From Veillonella_A intestinalis (GTDB taxonomy: Bacteria; Bacillota; Negativicutes; Veillonellales; Veillonellaceae), in assembly GCF_943192895.1 (NCBI RefSeq), contig NZ_CALPCB010000002.1, positions 225,544-289,543 on the forward strand: a stretch of DNA of 64,000 nucleotides, read 5' to 3'. Each line of letters opens with the position of its first letter. Position 1 is the stretch's first letter. Position numbers and translations under genes: made by a program. Below are positions 45,094 to 53,457 of the stretch, one piece after another. Under the pieces are notes generated by a model, which did no database searches, was not told the origin of the DNA, and saw only the letters and a list, made by a program, of their open reading frames with translations.

Positions 45094-45717
45094 ATGAATA
45101 GTAACATAAATAGACCTAGTATAAAGTATAGCTTAGGCATAGATATTAGCGAGCATAATGGAGCCATAAATTGGAATGCGGTCAAAAAAGCAGGCGTAAT
45201 ATTTGCCATTATCCGCCTTGGCTATGGTCAGGGGCACTTAGACTCCTTATTTTATGATCATGTTAACACTGCTATTGCGGCTGGTATATCTATAGGTATT
45301 TATTATTATAGCTATGCTACAAATTGTGATCTAGCTGCCCTAGAGGCCCACTATGTAAGTAAAACCTTATTAGATTGTGGACTTCCCCTCGCTAAACTTC
45401 CTATGGGCGTATGGTATGACCTAGAAGACCCAAGTATCTTAACGGCTTGTGAAGTCAAAGGGTATCAAAAACAAGAAATCACTAATATAGCAAGTACCTT
45501 CGTCAATCACTTATGGCAAACAGGCTATACCTTCACAGGTATTTATGCCAATTTAGATTGGTGGCTTAACAATCTAGATACCTCTCAATTAAGCCGTCCT
45601 CAATGGTGTGCGCAATATAATACTACTTGTGATTGGCCTACTGCACATATGTGGCAGTATTCTAATTCACTTGCCATTGATGATGCTTTATTTGACGGTA
45701 ATATATTGTTCAATTGA
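45094..45717 (+). CDS. GH25 family lysozyme (endolysin-like)
   Basis: The 207-aa protein has the GH25 fold motifs LGIDISEHNGAINW (Asp17), IIRLGYGQG, GIYYYSYA and the catalytic pair in VWYDLEDP (Asp109, Glu111), ending with HMWQYSN. It covers the catalytic domain only, with no signal peptide or cell-wall-binding domain, as in many phage endolysins. It follows the sigma-like gene by 75 bp with a weak ribosome site. No holin or other phage gene is visible. Confidence 0.92.
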   Translation: MNSNINRPSIKYSLGIDISEHNGAINWNAVKKAGVIFAIIRLGYGQGHLDSLFYDHVNTAIAAGISIGIYYYSYATNCDLAALEAHYVSKTLLDCGLPLAKLPMGVWYDLEDPSILTACEVKGYQKQEITNIASTFVNHLWQTGYTFTGIYANLDWWLNNLDTSQLSRPQWCAQYNTTCDWPTAHMWQYSNSLAIDDALFDGNILFN

Positions 45718-45750
45718 TAGTAAAGAACTAGGAAAACCCCCATATATAAT

Positions 45751-45800
45751 AAGGAGACTGTAGAGCGCCGAAGCATTCTACAGTCTCCTTTATTATCTTT
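45751..45800 (+). terminator. Intrinsic terminator of the sigma/lysozyme unit
   Basis: A perfect 14-bp stem (AAGGAGACTGTAGA/TCTACAGTCTCCTT) with a 12-base loop starts 33 bp after the lysozyme stop. The tail TATTATCTTT is T-rich. Confidence 0.8.
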
Positions 45801-45892
45801 ATGATATGTGATTTTACTAAACTAACAGTATATTACGTTGTCAATATACAAACTTGCCATACTGGACAGTTTTATATTTAATTAGCCTTCAA

Positions 45893-46048
45893 TTACATAC
45901 CTAAGCGTTCCATGAGCAATTTAATTTGTTCACGTTGAGCTTCTAATTCTTGACGTTGTGCCTGTAATTCAGCTTTTTGACCAGCCACTTCTTGTTTCAA
46001 GGATTGATTTTCAGCATTGCTTGCTGCTACGGAATCCTTCAAGGATGT
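45893..46048 (-). pseudogene. C-terminal remnant of a coiled-coil protein
   Basis: A minus-strand frame of about 51 codons reads LKDSVAASNAENQSLKQEVA, then GQKAELQAQRQELEAQREQI, ending KLLMERLGM and a stop at 45893. An in-frame stop lies just upstream and there is no start or ribosome site. Heptad Leu/Gln/Glu repeats resemble the C-terminal coiled coil of surface adhesins or tail-fibre-like proteins. It abuts the thiM-thiE stop by about 15 bp and appears to be a relic of a larger gene. The 45718-46062 stretch otherwise holds only the terminator. Confidence 0.65.
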
Positions 46049-46062
46049 GTTTTATACTATCT

Positions 46063-47619
46063 TTATCTCTTTTTTATTGCTTCTCTAAATTGTTTCACAA
46101 CTTCAACTACATTACTAGCTTTTGTAATAGCCGAAATTACGGATACACCATCGGCACCATGATTTCGAATAATAGCTGTCGTTTCCGCTGTAATCCCACC
46201 AATAGCTACAATAGGGATCTCTGAATCTACATTGCGTACGGCTTGAATGCCTTCTGGCCCTATAGGTGCTTTAGCATCACCTTTTGACTGTGTGCCATAT
46301 ACCGGTCCTACCCCAATATAATCAGCCAAATCTACTCTTGAGTGACTATATTCTTCTGGTGAATGAATCGATAAACCAATAATCTTATTAGAGAATCGTT
46401 GCCGAACGCTTTCAATTGAATCATCCTCTTGTCCAATATGAACACCATCAACATTTAATTGTTCCGCTAACGCCATATCATCATTCATAACGAATGGCAC
46501 TTGGTAATTTTGACAAAGAGTTTGTACCTTTTTAGCAAACTCCAGTTTAGCTTCGCCTTGTAAAGAGTCCTCACCTTTTTCACGAAGCTGAAACATTGTA
46601 ATGCCTGCTTGCAATGCTGTTTCTATACAAATCAAAGCAGCTTCTTCAGAATTTTGAGTTCCTTTAAAATCCTGTGTGCCACAAATAAAATATACTGCTA
46701 ACTGGCTGCGGTTAAATACCATTTGCCAGTTCTTGCGATTTGTTACAACATCATCGGTAATACCATATAAGGCATTTAGAAACTCTATTTGAAAACTGCC
46801 TGGCTCTACTTGTCGATATATAGCCTTACAATTTTCAGCAGCCATTTCAGCAGCTACTGAATACGCAGTTAGCCCCCACAAAGTACGCGAAAACAAATCT
46901 TCATCAGTAGCATTGTCAGAAGACAGATTAAATTCCATAGAAGTTGAAGTAGAGCCAATAAAGGCTGCTAAAAATCCACCTAACAAACAACCTGTCCCCA
47001 CTACAAGTGGCATCATAGAAGACCCATTAGTTATTTCAATCGTCTTGACTCCATTGGAAATACCATCTATGGGACCCGTTACTACAGTAAGTACATTAAA
47101 GGCCTTCGCACACTGTGTCGCTAACATACCAGGTTTAGCCACGCCAGCACTATCTACGCCTTTAGAGCTTACCGCCGTAATGTCTTTAGCCTGTGTTATT
47201 TCAAAATTACGTCCATTAGCCACGTCTAATTCCTGTTTCGCCTGTACTAATGACGCTATTTCACCCGCATTACCGCGGAGCAAAGTAATTTTATGTTCTA
47301 ATAATAAATCAAGGGCAATGTTTCGTCGAAATGGCCCTGCGCTGCAAGCAACAGGATCCAATACAACGGGCACATTTAATTCATTAGCAAGAGCTACTGC
47401 CTTTTTATAAAAAGCTGCTAATTCCGGATTTACCGTGCCAATATTTACTAATAAGGCCTGTGCATGAGGCAATAAATCACGCAAATCTTCTATACAAGAA
47501 CTCATTGCCGGCGATGCACCAACAGCTAGCAAACCATTTGCAGTAAAATTCTTTACCACATCGTTAGTTAAGCAGATAACCAGAGGATTTTTCTCCCTCA
47601 ATGCTGCTATATATTTCAT
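46063..47619 (-). CDS. thiM-thiE: Fused hydroxyethylthiazole kinase and thiamine-phosphate synthase
   Basis: The 518-aa protein has a ThiM domain (about 1-265: LVICLTNDVVKNFTANGLLA, VVLDPVACSAGPFRRN, VVGTGCLLGG) and a ThiE domain (about 305-518: YFICGTQDF, FQLREKG, VPFVMNDDMALA, VGPVYGTQSKGDAK, VAIGGITAET). Both sets of motifs are complete. It phosphorylates salvaged thiazole and couples it to HMP-PP. The ATG at 47617-47619 has AGAAG about 6-7 bases upstream. It follows thiD, giving a complete three-activity salvage unit. Confidence 0.93.
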   Translation of the reverse strand: MKYIAALREKNPLVICLTNDVVKNFTANGLLAVGASPAMSSCIEDLRDLLPHAQALLVNIGTVNPELAAFYKKAVALANELNVPVVLDPVACSAGPFRRNIALDLLLEHKITLLRGNAGEIASLVQAKQELDVANGRNFEITQAKDITAVSSKGVDSAGVAKPGMLATQCAKAFNVLTVVTGPIDGISNGVKTIEITNGSSMMPLVVGTGCLLGGFLAAFIGSTSTSMEFNLSSDNATDEDLFSRTLWGLTAYSVAAEMAAENCKAIYRQVEPGSFQIEFLNALYGITDDVVTNRKNWQMVFNRSQLAVYFICGTQDFKGTQNSEEAALICIETALQAGITMFQLREKGEDSLQGEAKLEFAKKVQTLCQNYQVPFVMNDDMALAEQLNVDGVHIGQEDDSIESVRQRFSNKIIGLSIHSPEEYSHSRVDLADYIGVGPVYGTQSKGDAKAPIGPEGIQAVRNVDSEIPIVAIGGITAETTAIIRNHGADGVSVISAITKASNVVEVVKQFREAIKKR

Positions 47620-47664
47620 AATATGTCTTCTTTCTATATCTCGTAGCAACCCAACACTCTATTA

Positions 47665-47715
47665 ACTAAATAAGCTAAAAAACTAAATAAACTAGAAAAC
47701 TAAATAAATTAGAAA
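47665..47715. repeat. Three 17-bp tandem repeats between thiD and thiM-thiE
   Basis: Three adjacent units start ACTAAATAA and end AAA (47665-47681, 47682-47698, 47699-47715), differing by one to three bases. They begin immediately after the thiD stop region and contain stop codons. Confidence 0.8.
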
Positions 47716-47716
47716 A

Positions 47717-48511
47717 TCATAACTTAATCGTATGATTAACCGGCCCGTGTCCTTTTCCTAGACCAGGATTTTCTTTAATAGCCTTAGTTATAAACTCTTT
47801 ACCAATGCCTACGGCCTCTGGCAATGACTTTCCTTTACTTAATTCAGCGGTAATTACTGCTGAAAATGTGCAACCTGTACCATGAGTGTGTGGTGTATCA
47901 AAGCGTGGACTTTCATAAGTAATGCATGACTCACCTTTTATATATAAATAATCTTTCGCTGTTTCACCAAAATGGCCACCTTTCATAATAACAGCCTTAG
48001 GTCCCATTTCATGTAAAATAACTTGTGCCGCTTTTTCCAATTCACTTTCCGTCTCAATGCTAAAGCCTACCAAATATTCAGCTTCTGATAAATTTGGGGT
48101 CACCAAAGTAGCCACTGGCATTAATTCCGCTTTAAATTGATCCCATGCTTGCTGATCAATTAAGTGATCACCACTGGTAGCTACCATAACTGGATCCATT
48201 ACATACGGCACAGAACCATCTACATATTTACGGATAATATGCATCATATCCACATTAGCTATCATACCTGTTTTCAATGCTGCTGGTGGAATGTCATCAA
48301 ATACACAAGCCAATTGTTCGTCTAATACAGGTAAATCTATATTTTGAATCATTCGTACACCCATAGTGTTTTGTGCTACTACACTCGTTACTACGGCCAA
48401 GCCATATACATCTCTAGCCTGAAACGATTTCAAATCAGCCATAATACCTGCGCCACCTGATGGATCAGTTCCTGCAATCGTTAACGCTGTAGGAAAGATA
48501 TTTTGTTTCAT
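47717..48511 (-). CDS. thiD: Hydroxymethylpyrimidine/phosphomethylpyrimidine kinase
   Basis: The 264-aa ribokinase-fold enzyme has ALTIAGTDPSGGAGIMADLK, VMDPVMVATSGDHL and the anion-hole motif DTPHTHGTGCTFSAVI. It phosphorylates HMP twice. GGAGG lies 5 bases before the ATG at 48509-48511. No TPP riboswitch is visible in the 80 bp upstream. Operon with thiM-thiE. Confidence 0.95.
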   Translation of the reverse strand: MKQNIFPTALTIAGTDPSGGAGIMADLKSFQARDVYGLAVVTSVVAQNTMGVRMIQNIDLPVLDEQLACVFDDIPPAALKTGMIANVDMMHIIRKYVDGSVPYVMDPVMVATSGDHLIDQQAWDQFKAELMPVATLVTPNLSEAEYLVGFSIETESELEKAAQVILHEMGPKAVIMKGGHFGETAKDYLYIKGESCITYESPRFDTPHTHGTGCTFSAVITAELSKGKSLPEAVGIGKEFITKAIKENPGLGKGHGPVNHTIKL

Positions 48512-48591
48512 GTTGTCCTCCAATTACTCTAGCAATAAACTCTCCTTAATTTATTGCTGAAACGTAATACTGTAGAACCCAATACTTAGTC

Positions 48592-50121
48592 TTATTTTAC
48601 GTCATTCTGTGGATTTTGACAAACCTGCCAATAACCACCTCGATCTGGTCCTATACGTGTAACATAGCTATTTGCTTTCAAAAAAGCAATATTATTAGCA
48701 ACCGTAGCTATACTAATTGATAATAATTCAGTTAACTGCTTTTGTGTTATAAAAGGATCTCGTGCCATATGCTCTAATATGGCTAACCTTGTTTTATTCA
48801 GTAGAGGCAACACTGATATAGTATGTAAAAATTTTTTACCTTCATCAGTTTCAATGCCTTGCTTATACTTAATTTTTAGTAACTCTTCTTTTTCAGAGTT
48901 TATATTATAAATATGGTTTTTATAAGAATTCATTCCATAAAGAGATATAGGCTCTGACACTTGATACGTAGAAATTCTATTAAAAGGCAATGTTACAGTT
49001 ATCGTATTTTCACTAAAAGTAAATACATCCCTACTATATGCATCAATAATGGTAGGAACCCCTCGTCCAGAACGTTCGCTTACACGAAGTTGTAAAAAAA
49101 TATTCGCTAATTCAGTATTAACAGGTACTGAGGCACCATTGAAAAAGCCTTCTTTAGTTTGCTTAGCAGCTAATGTACCTCGTGATAAAATTTCAATTCT
49201 ATCTGAAAGCACACTTATCATAGGCGCATTACCATCAGTCCATTTATTATGTACAAAAGCATTAATTATCGCTTCTCTATAAGCATTACTATTAAACAAA
49301 GGAACATCTTTGCGAATCGCTACTCTGCGCCGCTCATCTGCTTGCATAATATTCAATACATCCCCATATTCAAGAATTTGCGTTACTGAAACTAATAAAC
49401 AACGATTACCAAATTCTTTAACCATATATAAGGGTGCTTCTTTAGTATTTCCAGAAAATACTGATACCCTAATTGGAATATGAGAATTATCTGATAATAA
49501 TTGAGCAAGCATATTATATTGCCCGTCATCTGTTCGTAATCCCAACGTAACGTCAAACGTATCAAGGTTAAGCTTTATACCTACTCCGCTATAATAATTA
49601 AACAAGCTAGTAAATTGTAAATCTTGATATTCAGCAACCATATTTTTTAAAGACATTCCATCTCGACGTAATTTTTCAAATAAAGTGGCTTCTCTCTCAG
49701 GATATTTTAACAAATTAACTTTACTGGATCCGATTCTTATAAATCGGTTATTTTTAAATGAAACAGGAGTTTTAGTAGCTCTTGGTACTTCCATAATAAC
49801 CAATCGCTTATTCAAAAAGGAAATCTCATGAAATCTAAATGCCGTATCTGGTGTTAATTGTCTTGCTAAAAAATGCTCTAAAGGCTCACCATTAACAGCT
49901 ATTGTAAAATCAAAGGTAGTCCCAACTACGTCATGGTTATAATCACTAATCCCCCATATTAAATAACCATAAGATTTATTGCACATAGCCGCTGCATTAG
50001 CTAAAGCAGATATATATTCCCCTAATTGATTTGGCTCATACCAATTCTCTTTAAATTCAAACCATTCACCTTCATTAGCATTTTCTATTAAATCTATAAT
50101 TATTTTCTTATAATCTTTCAT
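48592..50121 (-). CDS. AlbA_2 (Schlafen-type) and HATPase-domain putative transcriptional regulator
   Basis: The 509-aa protein has an N-terminal AlbA_2 domain (about 15-130: EGEWFEFKENWYEPNQLGEY, YLIWGISD, RFIRIGSS) and a central GHKL ATPase-like part (EAIINAFVHNKW, ISVLSDRIEILSRGTLA, SERSGRGVPTIIDAY). The C-terminal winged helix is ITQKQLTELLSISIATVANNIAFLK. Such proteins are often labelled RecG-like; they are probably regulators or defence-associated. A 22-bp direct repeat pair lies upstream of its start. Confidence 0.88.
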   Translation of the reverse strand: MKDYKKIIIDLIENANEGEWFEFKENWYEPNQLGEYISALANAAAMCNKSYGYLIWGISDYNHDVVGTTFDFTIAVNGEPLEHFLARQLTPDTAFRFHEISFLNKRLVIMEVPRATKTPVSFKNNRFIRIGSSKVNLLKYPEREATLFEKLRRDGMSLKNMVAEYQDLQFTSLFNYYSGVGIKLNLDTFDVTLGLRTDDGQYNMLAQLLSDNSHIPIRVSVFSGNTKEAPLYMVKEFGNRCLLVSVTQILEYGDVLNIMQADERRRVAIRKDVPLFNSNAYREAIINAFVHNKWTDGNAPMISVLSDRIEILSRGTLAAKQTKEGFFNGASVPVNTELANIFLQLRVSERSGRGVPTIIDAYSRDVFTFSENTITVTLPFNRISTYQVSEPISLYGMNSYKNHIYNINSEKEELLKIKYKQGIETDEGKKFLHTISVLPLLNKTRLAILEHMARDPFITQKQLTELLSISIATVANNIAFLKANSYVTRIGPDRGGYWQVCQNPQNDVK

Positions 50122-50178
50122 GTAAAATCACCTCAATTCACCTAACTATATCTTTATTATACCTCTCTCTCTTTAATA

Positions 50179-50222
50179 AGTATATAGATATTATACAGAA
50201 AGTATATAGAATTAATACAGAA
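50179..50222 (-). promoter_or_regulatory. Direct-repeat operator candidate upstream of the AlbA_2 gene
   Basis: Two adjacent 22-bp copies (50179-50200 and 50201-50222) share AGTATATAGA and TACAGAA around a 5-base variable centre, 19 of 22 identical. The 22-bp period is about two helical turns. They overlap TATAAT-like sequence 58-100 bp before the start. Confidence 0.55.
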
Positions 50223-50230
50223 AATAAAAA

Positions 50231-50699
50231 GTAATAGGTTCCCTTAACTACGACTTGTTCGTTAGAACTCAGAGTAGTGTGGGAACCTCTCTCCTCCCCC
50301 TAAAATACATCAGAATACTCAGCATAATACGCTTTATATTAATATAACGTTCAATGTAAAAAAGTAATAGGTTCCCTTAACTACGACTTGTTTGTTAGAA
50401 CTCGGAGTAGTGTGGGAACCTCTCTCCTCCCCCTAAAATACACCAGAATACTCAGCGTAATAGACTTTATTTTAATATAGCGTTTAACGCAAAAAAGTAA
50501 TAGGTTCCCTTAACTACGACTTGTTCGTCAAAACTCGGAGTAGTGTGGGAACCTCTCTCTTTCCCCTAAAATACACCAGAATACTCAGCGTAATAGACTT
50601 TATTTTAATATAATGTTTAACGCAAAAAAAGTAATAGGTTCCCTTAACTACGACTTGTTCGTTAGAACTCGGAGTAGTGTGGGAACCTATTACTTTTTA
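50231..50699 (-). repeat. Four tandem ~133-bp repeats, each with a hairpin followed by Ts on minus
   Basis: Units start at 50231, 50364, 50497 and 50631 (periods 133, 133, 134). The last is partial, about 69 bp, and lies next to glnA. Each has arms AGGTTCCC and GGGAACCT around nested pairs (ACTAC/GTAGT, GTTC/GAAC) and on minus runs into six or seven Ts. The unit nearest glnA has a longer stem of 17-18 bp and looks like the glnA terminator. Plus-strand units have a C-rich tail CTCTCTCCTCCCCCT. They fill the 591-bp gap with no gene. Confidence 0.85.
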
Positions 50700-50712
50700 C
50701 TTAACCTACAAA

Positions 50713-52605
50713 TTAAAGAACATTACGCGCATATTCTGCGTATTTTGCCTCTAATTCGAGCATTTTTTCATTCATTTCAACTTGTAATTTTGAAGCTGTA
50801 TCATAATCACCAGCAATAATTGCTTGCGAGATACGAGTAAATAAAGACGTTTCTGCGCCTGTATCTTTTGCAAGGTAATATCGCATTTCATTGATTACAT
50901 CCCAGCGTGATGTATCAAAACTATCATCCCCATGAATTGGTTTCATAGCACGGATTGTATTAATATTGGCAGGAATTAAACGATTGATTAATTCTAATTT
51001 CCAACGATTTAAAATACCTGCAATAAAGGATTCCATTAAATCTTTAGCAAAGGCACCACCATTAACCAAAGCGTCTACTTTAACTGGATTGTTTTTATAG
51101 CCTAAGATGTTTTCCCATACAGTAGCTGGTGGAACACCATACATGCTATTTCGTTCTTCTTCTGTATAATCATCAAATACATTCTTTTCAGAACGATACG
51201 CACGACCAGTTTCTAAATAATCAGCACTGTCTTCTGGCTTTTTAGATAATTCAGCTAATAAAGCGTCTGGCGTTTTGCCCGATGTAATGACATAACGTAA
51301 ACCATCTAAAACGGCGGAATAAATTAAAGCAATAGCCGTATATGTATTAGTATATGGATTTGGCGAGCGAAGTTCAAAACGAGTCGCCATTGGATTATCA
51401 ATATCACGAATTAAACCACAAAGAATAGTACGGTTACGGCTTGGCTCATCAGGTTGATTACCTAAGGACGTTACAATACAGATTGGTGCTTCAAAGCCTG
51501 GTTTTAAACGGTTTAAAGAGTCGGTTGTAGATGTAATAAATGGGTTGATAACTTCATAGTTTTTCAAAAGACCCATAATCGCACCGATACCTAATGGGCT
51601 TAAGAAGGCTTTTTTCATGTCTTCCGGGCTGAAAAGATTGACCATTTTACCATTTTTCATTTTAGCCATCAAGCCAAAATGAGTATGTTCTCCAGAACCA
51701 GCTACGCCAATAATTGGTTTTGCTTGGAAAGTAACATCAAGTCCGTTTTCACGGAATACTTCACGAACAATGATTCGAGCTTGTAATTCATTATCGGCAG
51801 TTTGCAATGGATTGCTAGTATATTTCCAGTCGATTTCAAGTTGCTCTAATACATGATCCATATGACCTTCGTCATCAATTTTACCTTTAACGCCACCTAC
51901 TTCTTTATGCCCCATTTCAGCATTTAAGCCATAAGCATCAAGCATTTCTACAGCTTGTTCCATAGCGGTACGAACCGCACCATGTGTACGTTGCCAGTAT
52001 TGTTCTTGTAGTTTTTGAGATGTGGATAACTCTTTAGTACTTACTACTTTGGATGGTGTTTTTACCCAAAACTCTAATTCTGTAGCAGTCGTAAATACTA
52101 AGTCAGCAATATCGTCAACATTTACATGTTCCATGCCTTTAACTGCATTGTTTTTGAGTAAAGTCATTAATTCTACTTTTACAAAATCTAGTGTTTCTTT
52201 TAAGATGGAACGAGAGTCAACGTAACGATCACAGTGTTTTAAGAAAGCAGGAATACGAAGTGTTCCTGTTGGTAATCCAGTAGCTGGATCGATGTTTTCA
52301 TAGTTATAATCTACAAACCAGTTAACACTTGGATCACCCCAAATATCTACACGAGCATTATTTAATGTAGCAATGCCGGTCAATACAACAGAGGAACCAT
52401 CAGTCTGTACAGCACGACCTTCAAAGAAAGATTCATAATCATCAAAGAACATAGCAATTGGAATTTTTTCATCTGTGTCATTACCAGCCAAATCAACACC
52501 TACTAAAGATACAAATTTAATTTCAGGATGTTGCTCTAGTAATGCTAATACCCCTTCTTTACCATATTGACCAGCGGGAATATAGTACAATAATTCGTTT
52601 GACAT
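50713..52605 (-). CDS. glnA: Glutamine synthetase (long form)
   Basis: The 630-aa protein is longer than the usual ~450-aa type I enzyme and shorter than most type III enzymes. Catalytic motifs are present: TATELEFWVKTP (metal-binding Glu), AGSGEHTHFGLM (metal/ATP His) and TRFELRSPNPYTNTYTA. It forms glutamine from glutamate and ammonia. RBS AGGAGG precedes the ATG. It has its own promoter with a palindrome and a leader hairpin. The exact subclass needs a tree. Confidence 0.9.
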   Translation of the reverse strand: MSNELLYYIPAGQYGKEGVLALLEQHPEIKFVSLVGVDLAGNDTDEKIPIAMFFDDYESFFEGRAVQTDGSSVVLTGIATLNNARVDIWGDPSVNWFVDYNYENIDPATGLPTGTLRIPAFLKHCDRYVDSRSILKETLDFVKVELMTLLKNNAVKGMEHVNVDDIADLVFTTATELEFWVKTPSKVVSTKELSTSQKLQEQYWQRTHGAVRTAMEQAVEMLDAYGLNAEMGHKEVGGVKGKIDDEGHMDHVLEQLEIDWKYTSNPLQTADNELQARIIVREVFRENGLDVTFQAKPIIGVAGSGEHTHFGLMAKMKNGKMVNLFSPEDMKKAFLSPLGIGAIMGLLKNYEVINPFITSTTDSLNRLKPGFEAPICIVTSLGNQPDEPSRNRTILCGLIRDIDNPMATRFELRSPNPYTNTYTAIALIYSAVLDGLRYVITSGKTPDALLAELSKKPEDSADYLETGRAYRSEKNVFDDYTEEERNSMYGVPPATVWENILGYKNNPVKVDALVNGGAFAKDLMESFIAGILNRWKLELINRLIPANINTIRAMKPIHGDDSFDTSRWDVINEMRYYLAKDTGAETSLFTRISQAIIAGDYDTASKLQVEMNEKMLELEAKYAEYARNVL

Positions 52606-52628
52606 AATACTTCCTCCTTGTTATAAGC

Positions 52629-52671
52629 AAAAAGACCCCTTAGCACTGCTGAATTAGCAATGCTCAAGGAG
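52629..52671 (-). terminator. Terminator hairpin in the glnA leader
   Basis: On minus, CTCCTTGAGCATTGCT pairs with AGCAGTGCTAAGGGGT (a few mismatches) and is followed by CTTTTT. It lies between the glnA promoter and its start codon, so it may attenuate glnA. Alternatively it ends the yqeY transcript. Confidence 0.65.
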
Positions 52672-52702
52672 CCTTCATTGACCAGTTATTATCTTTAAAG
52701 GT

Positions 52703-52731
52703 ATATTAACATACTCACATTAGTATGTCAA
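52703..52731 (-). promoter_or_regulatory. glnA promoter with operator-like palindrome
   Basis: On minus, TTGACA (52726-52731), a 17-base spacer and TAATAT (52703-52708). The palindrome ACATACT-6-AGTATGT (52709-52728) fills the spacer and part of the -35 box. It does not match the GlnR consensus TGTNA-7-TNACA exactly. Confidence 0.65.
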
Positions 52732-52738
52732 CAACAGG

Positions 52739-53194
52739 TTAACCGTTAACCTTTGCAATTTCTTCACGAACAATCATATTCACAAGTTTGCCATCAGCTC
52801 TACCTTTTGTTTCAGGCATTACTTTGCCCATAACATCACCCATTTTAACAGGGGCCGTTAAGCTGTTAATAGCATTTACTACGATAGTGCGAATCTCGTT
52901 TTCACTAAGTTGGGCTGGTAAATATTTCTTCAATATTTCCATTTCCTCTTTAGTCTGATCTACGAGATCATCACGCTGACCTTTTTCAAACTCAGCCAGT
53001 GAATCTTGACGCATTTTCATTTCTTTCGCCAAAATACCAAGTATATCTGTATCGCTAAGCTCGCGCTTTTCGTTAATTTCCGTATTTTTAATTGCTCCGT
53101 TAACCATGCGAATAACGCCTAATGCCACTTTGCCCGCTTCACGTGCTTTCATGGCTTCTTTCATATCCGCCTTTAACTGTTCTTTTAAGGACAT
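52739..53194 (-). CDS. yqeY: GatB/YqeY-domain protein
   Basis: The 151-aa helical protein has MSLKEQLKADMKEAMKAREA, LGVIRMVNGAIKNTEI, ILKKYLPAQLSENEI and MGDVMGKVMPETKGRADG, typical of YqeY. The C-terminal domain resembles the tRNA-binding tail of GatB. The function is unknown. It follows rpsU by 21 bp, the conserved rpsU-yqeY pairing of Firmicutes. Confidence 0.93.
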   Translation of the reverse strand: MSLKEQLKADMKEAMKAREAGKVALGVIRMVNGAIKNTEINEKRELSDTDILGILAKEMKMRQDSLAEFEKGQRDDLVDQTKEEMEILKKYLPAQLSENEIRTIVVNAINSLTAPVKMGDVMGKVMPETKGRADGKLVNMIVREEIAKVNG

Positions 53195-53215
53195 ACCGTG
53201 CCTCCAAGATAAATC

Positions 53216-53395
53216 TTACGCTCTGAATTTGCGCTTACGTGCAGCCTCAGATTTTTTCTTTCTTTTCACGCTTGGTTTTTCATAGTGTTCGCGTTTTCTT
53301 ACTTCAGACAAAACACCCGCTTTTTGGCAGGAGCGTTTAAAACGGCGAAGAGCACTTTCAAGCGTTTCATTTTTACCGACTTTAATTTCAGACAT
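53216..53395 (-). CDS. rpsU: Small-subunit ribosomal protein S21
   Basis: The 59-aa protein reads MSEIKVGKNETLESALRRF, then KRSCQKAGVLSEVRKREHYE, then a basic tail rich in Lys and Arg. It matches S21 over its full length. A strong GGAGGG ribosome site and a near-consensus promoter at 53458-53486 precede it. S21 contacts the anti-Shine-Dalgarno region of 16S rRNA. Confidence 0.97.
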   Translation of the reverse strand: MSEIKVGKNETLESALRRFKRSCQKAGVLSEVRKREHYEKPSVKRKKKSEAARKRKFRA

Positions 53396-53457
53396 CTATA
53401 TCCCTCCCTCCAATTATTCGATGGAAGTGCAGGTATTTACTATACGCACATAAAGAT

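Noticed and set aside
45094..45717. Complete prophage around the GH25 lysozyme
   Set aside because: No capsid, tail, integrase, holin or attachment site is visible nearby; the flanks are metabolic genes.
48512..48591. TPP riboswitch upstream of thiD
   Set aside because: No CTGAGA or ACCTGATCTGGATAATGCC-like sequence in the short gap.
50231..50699. CRISPR array
   Set aside because: The units repeat over nearly their entire 133 bp with no unique spacers, and no cas genes are present.
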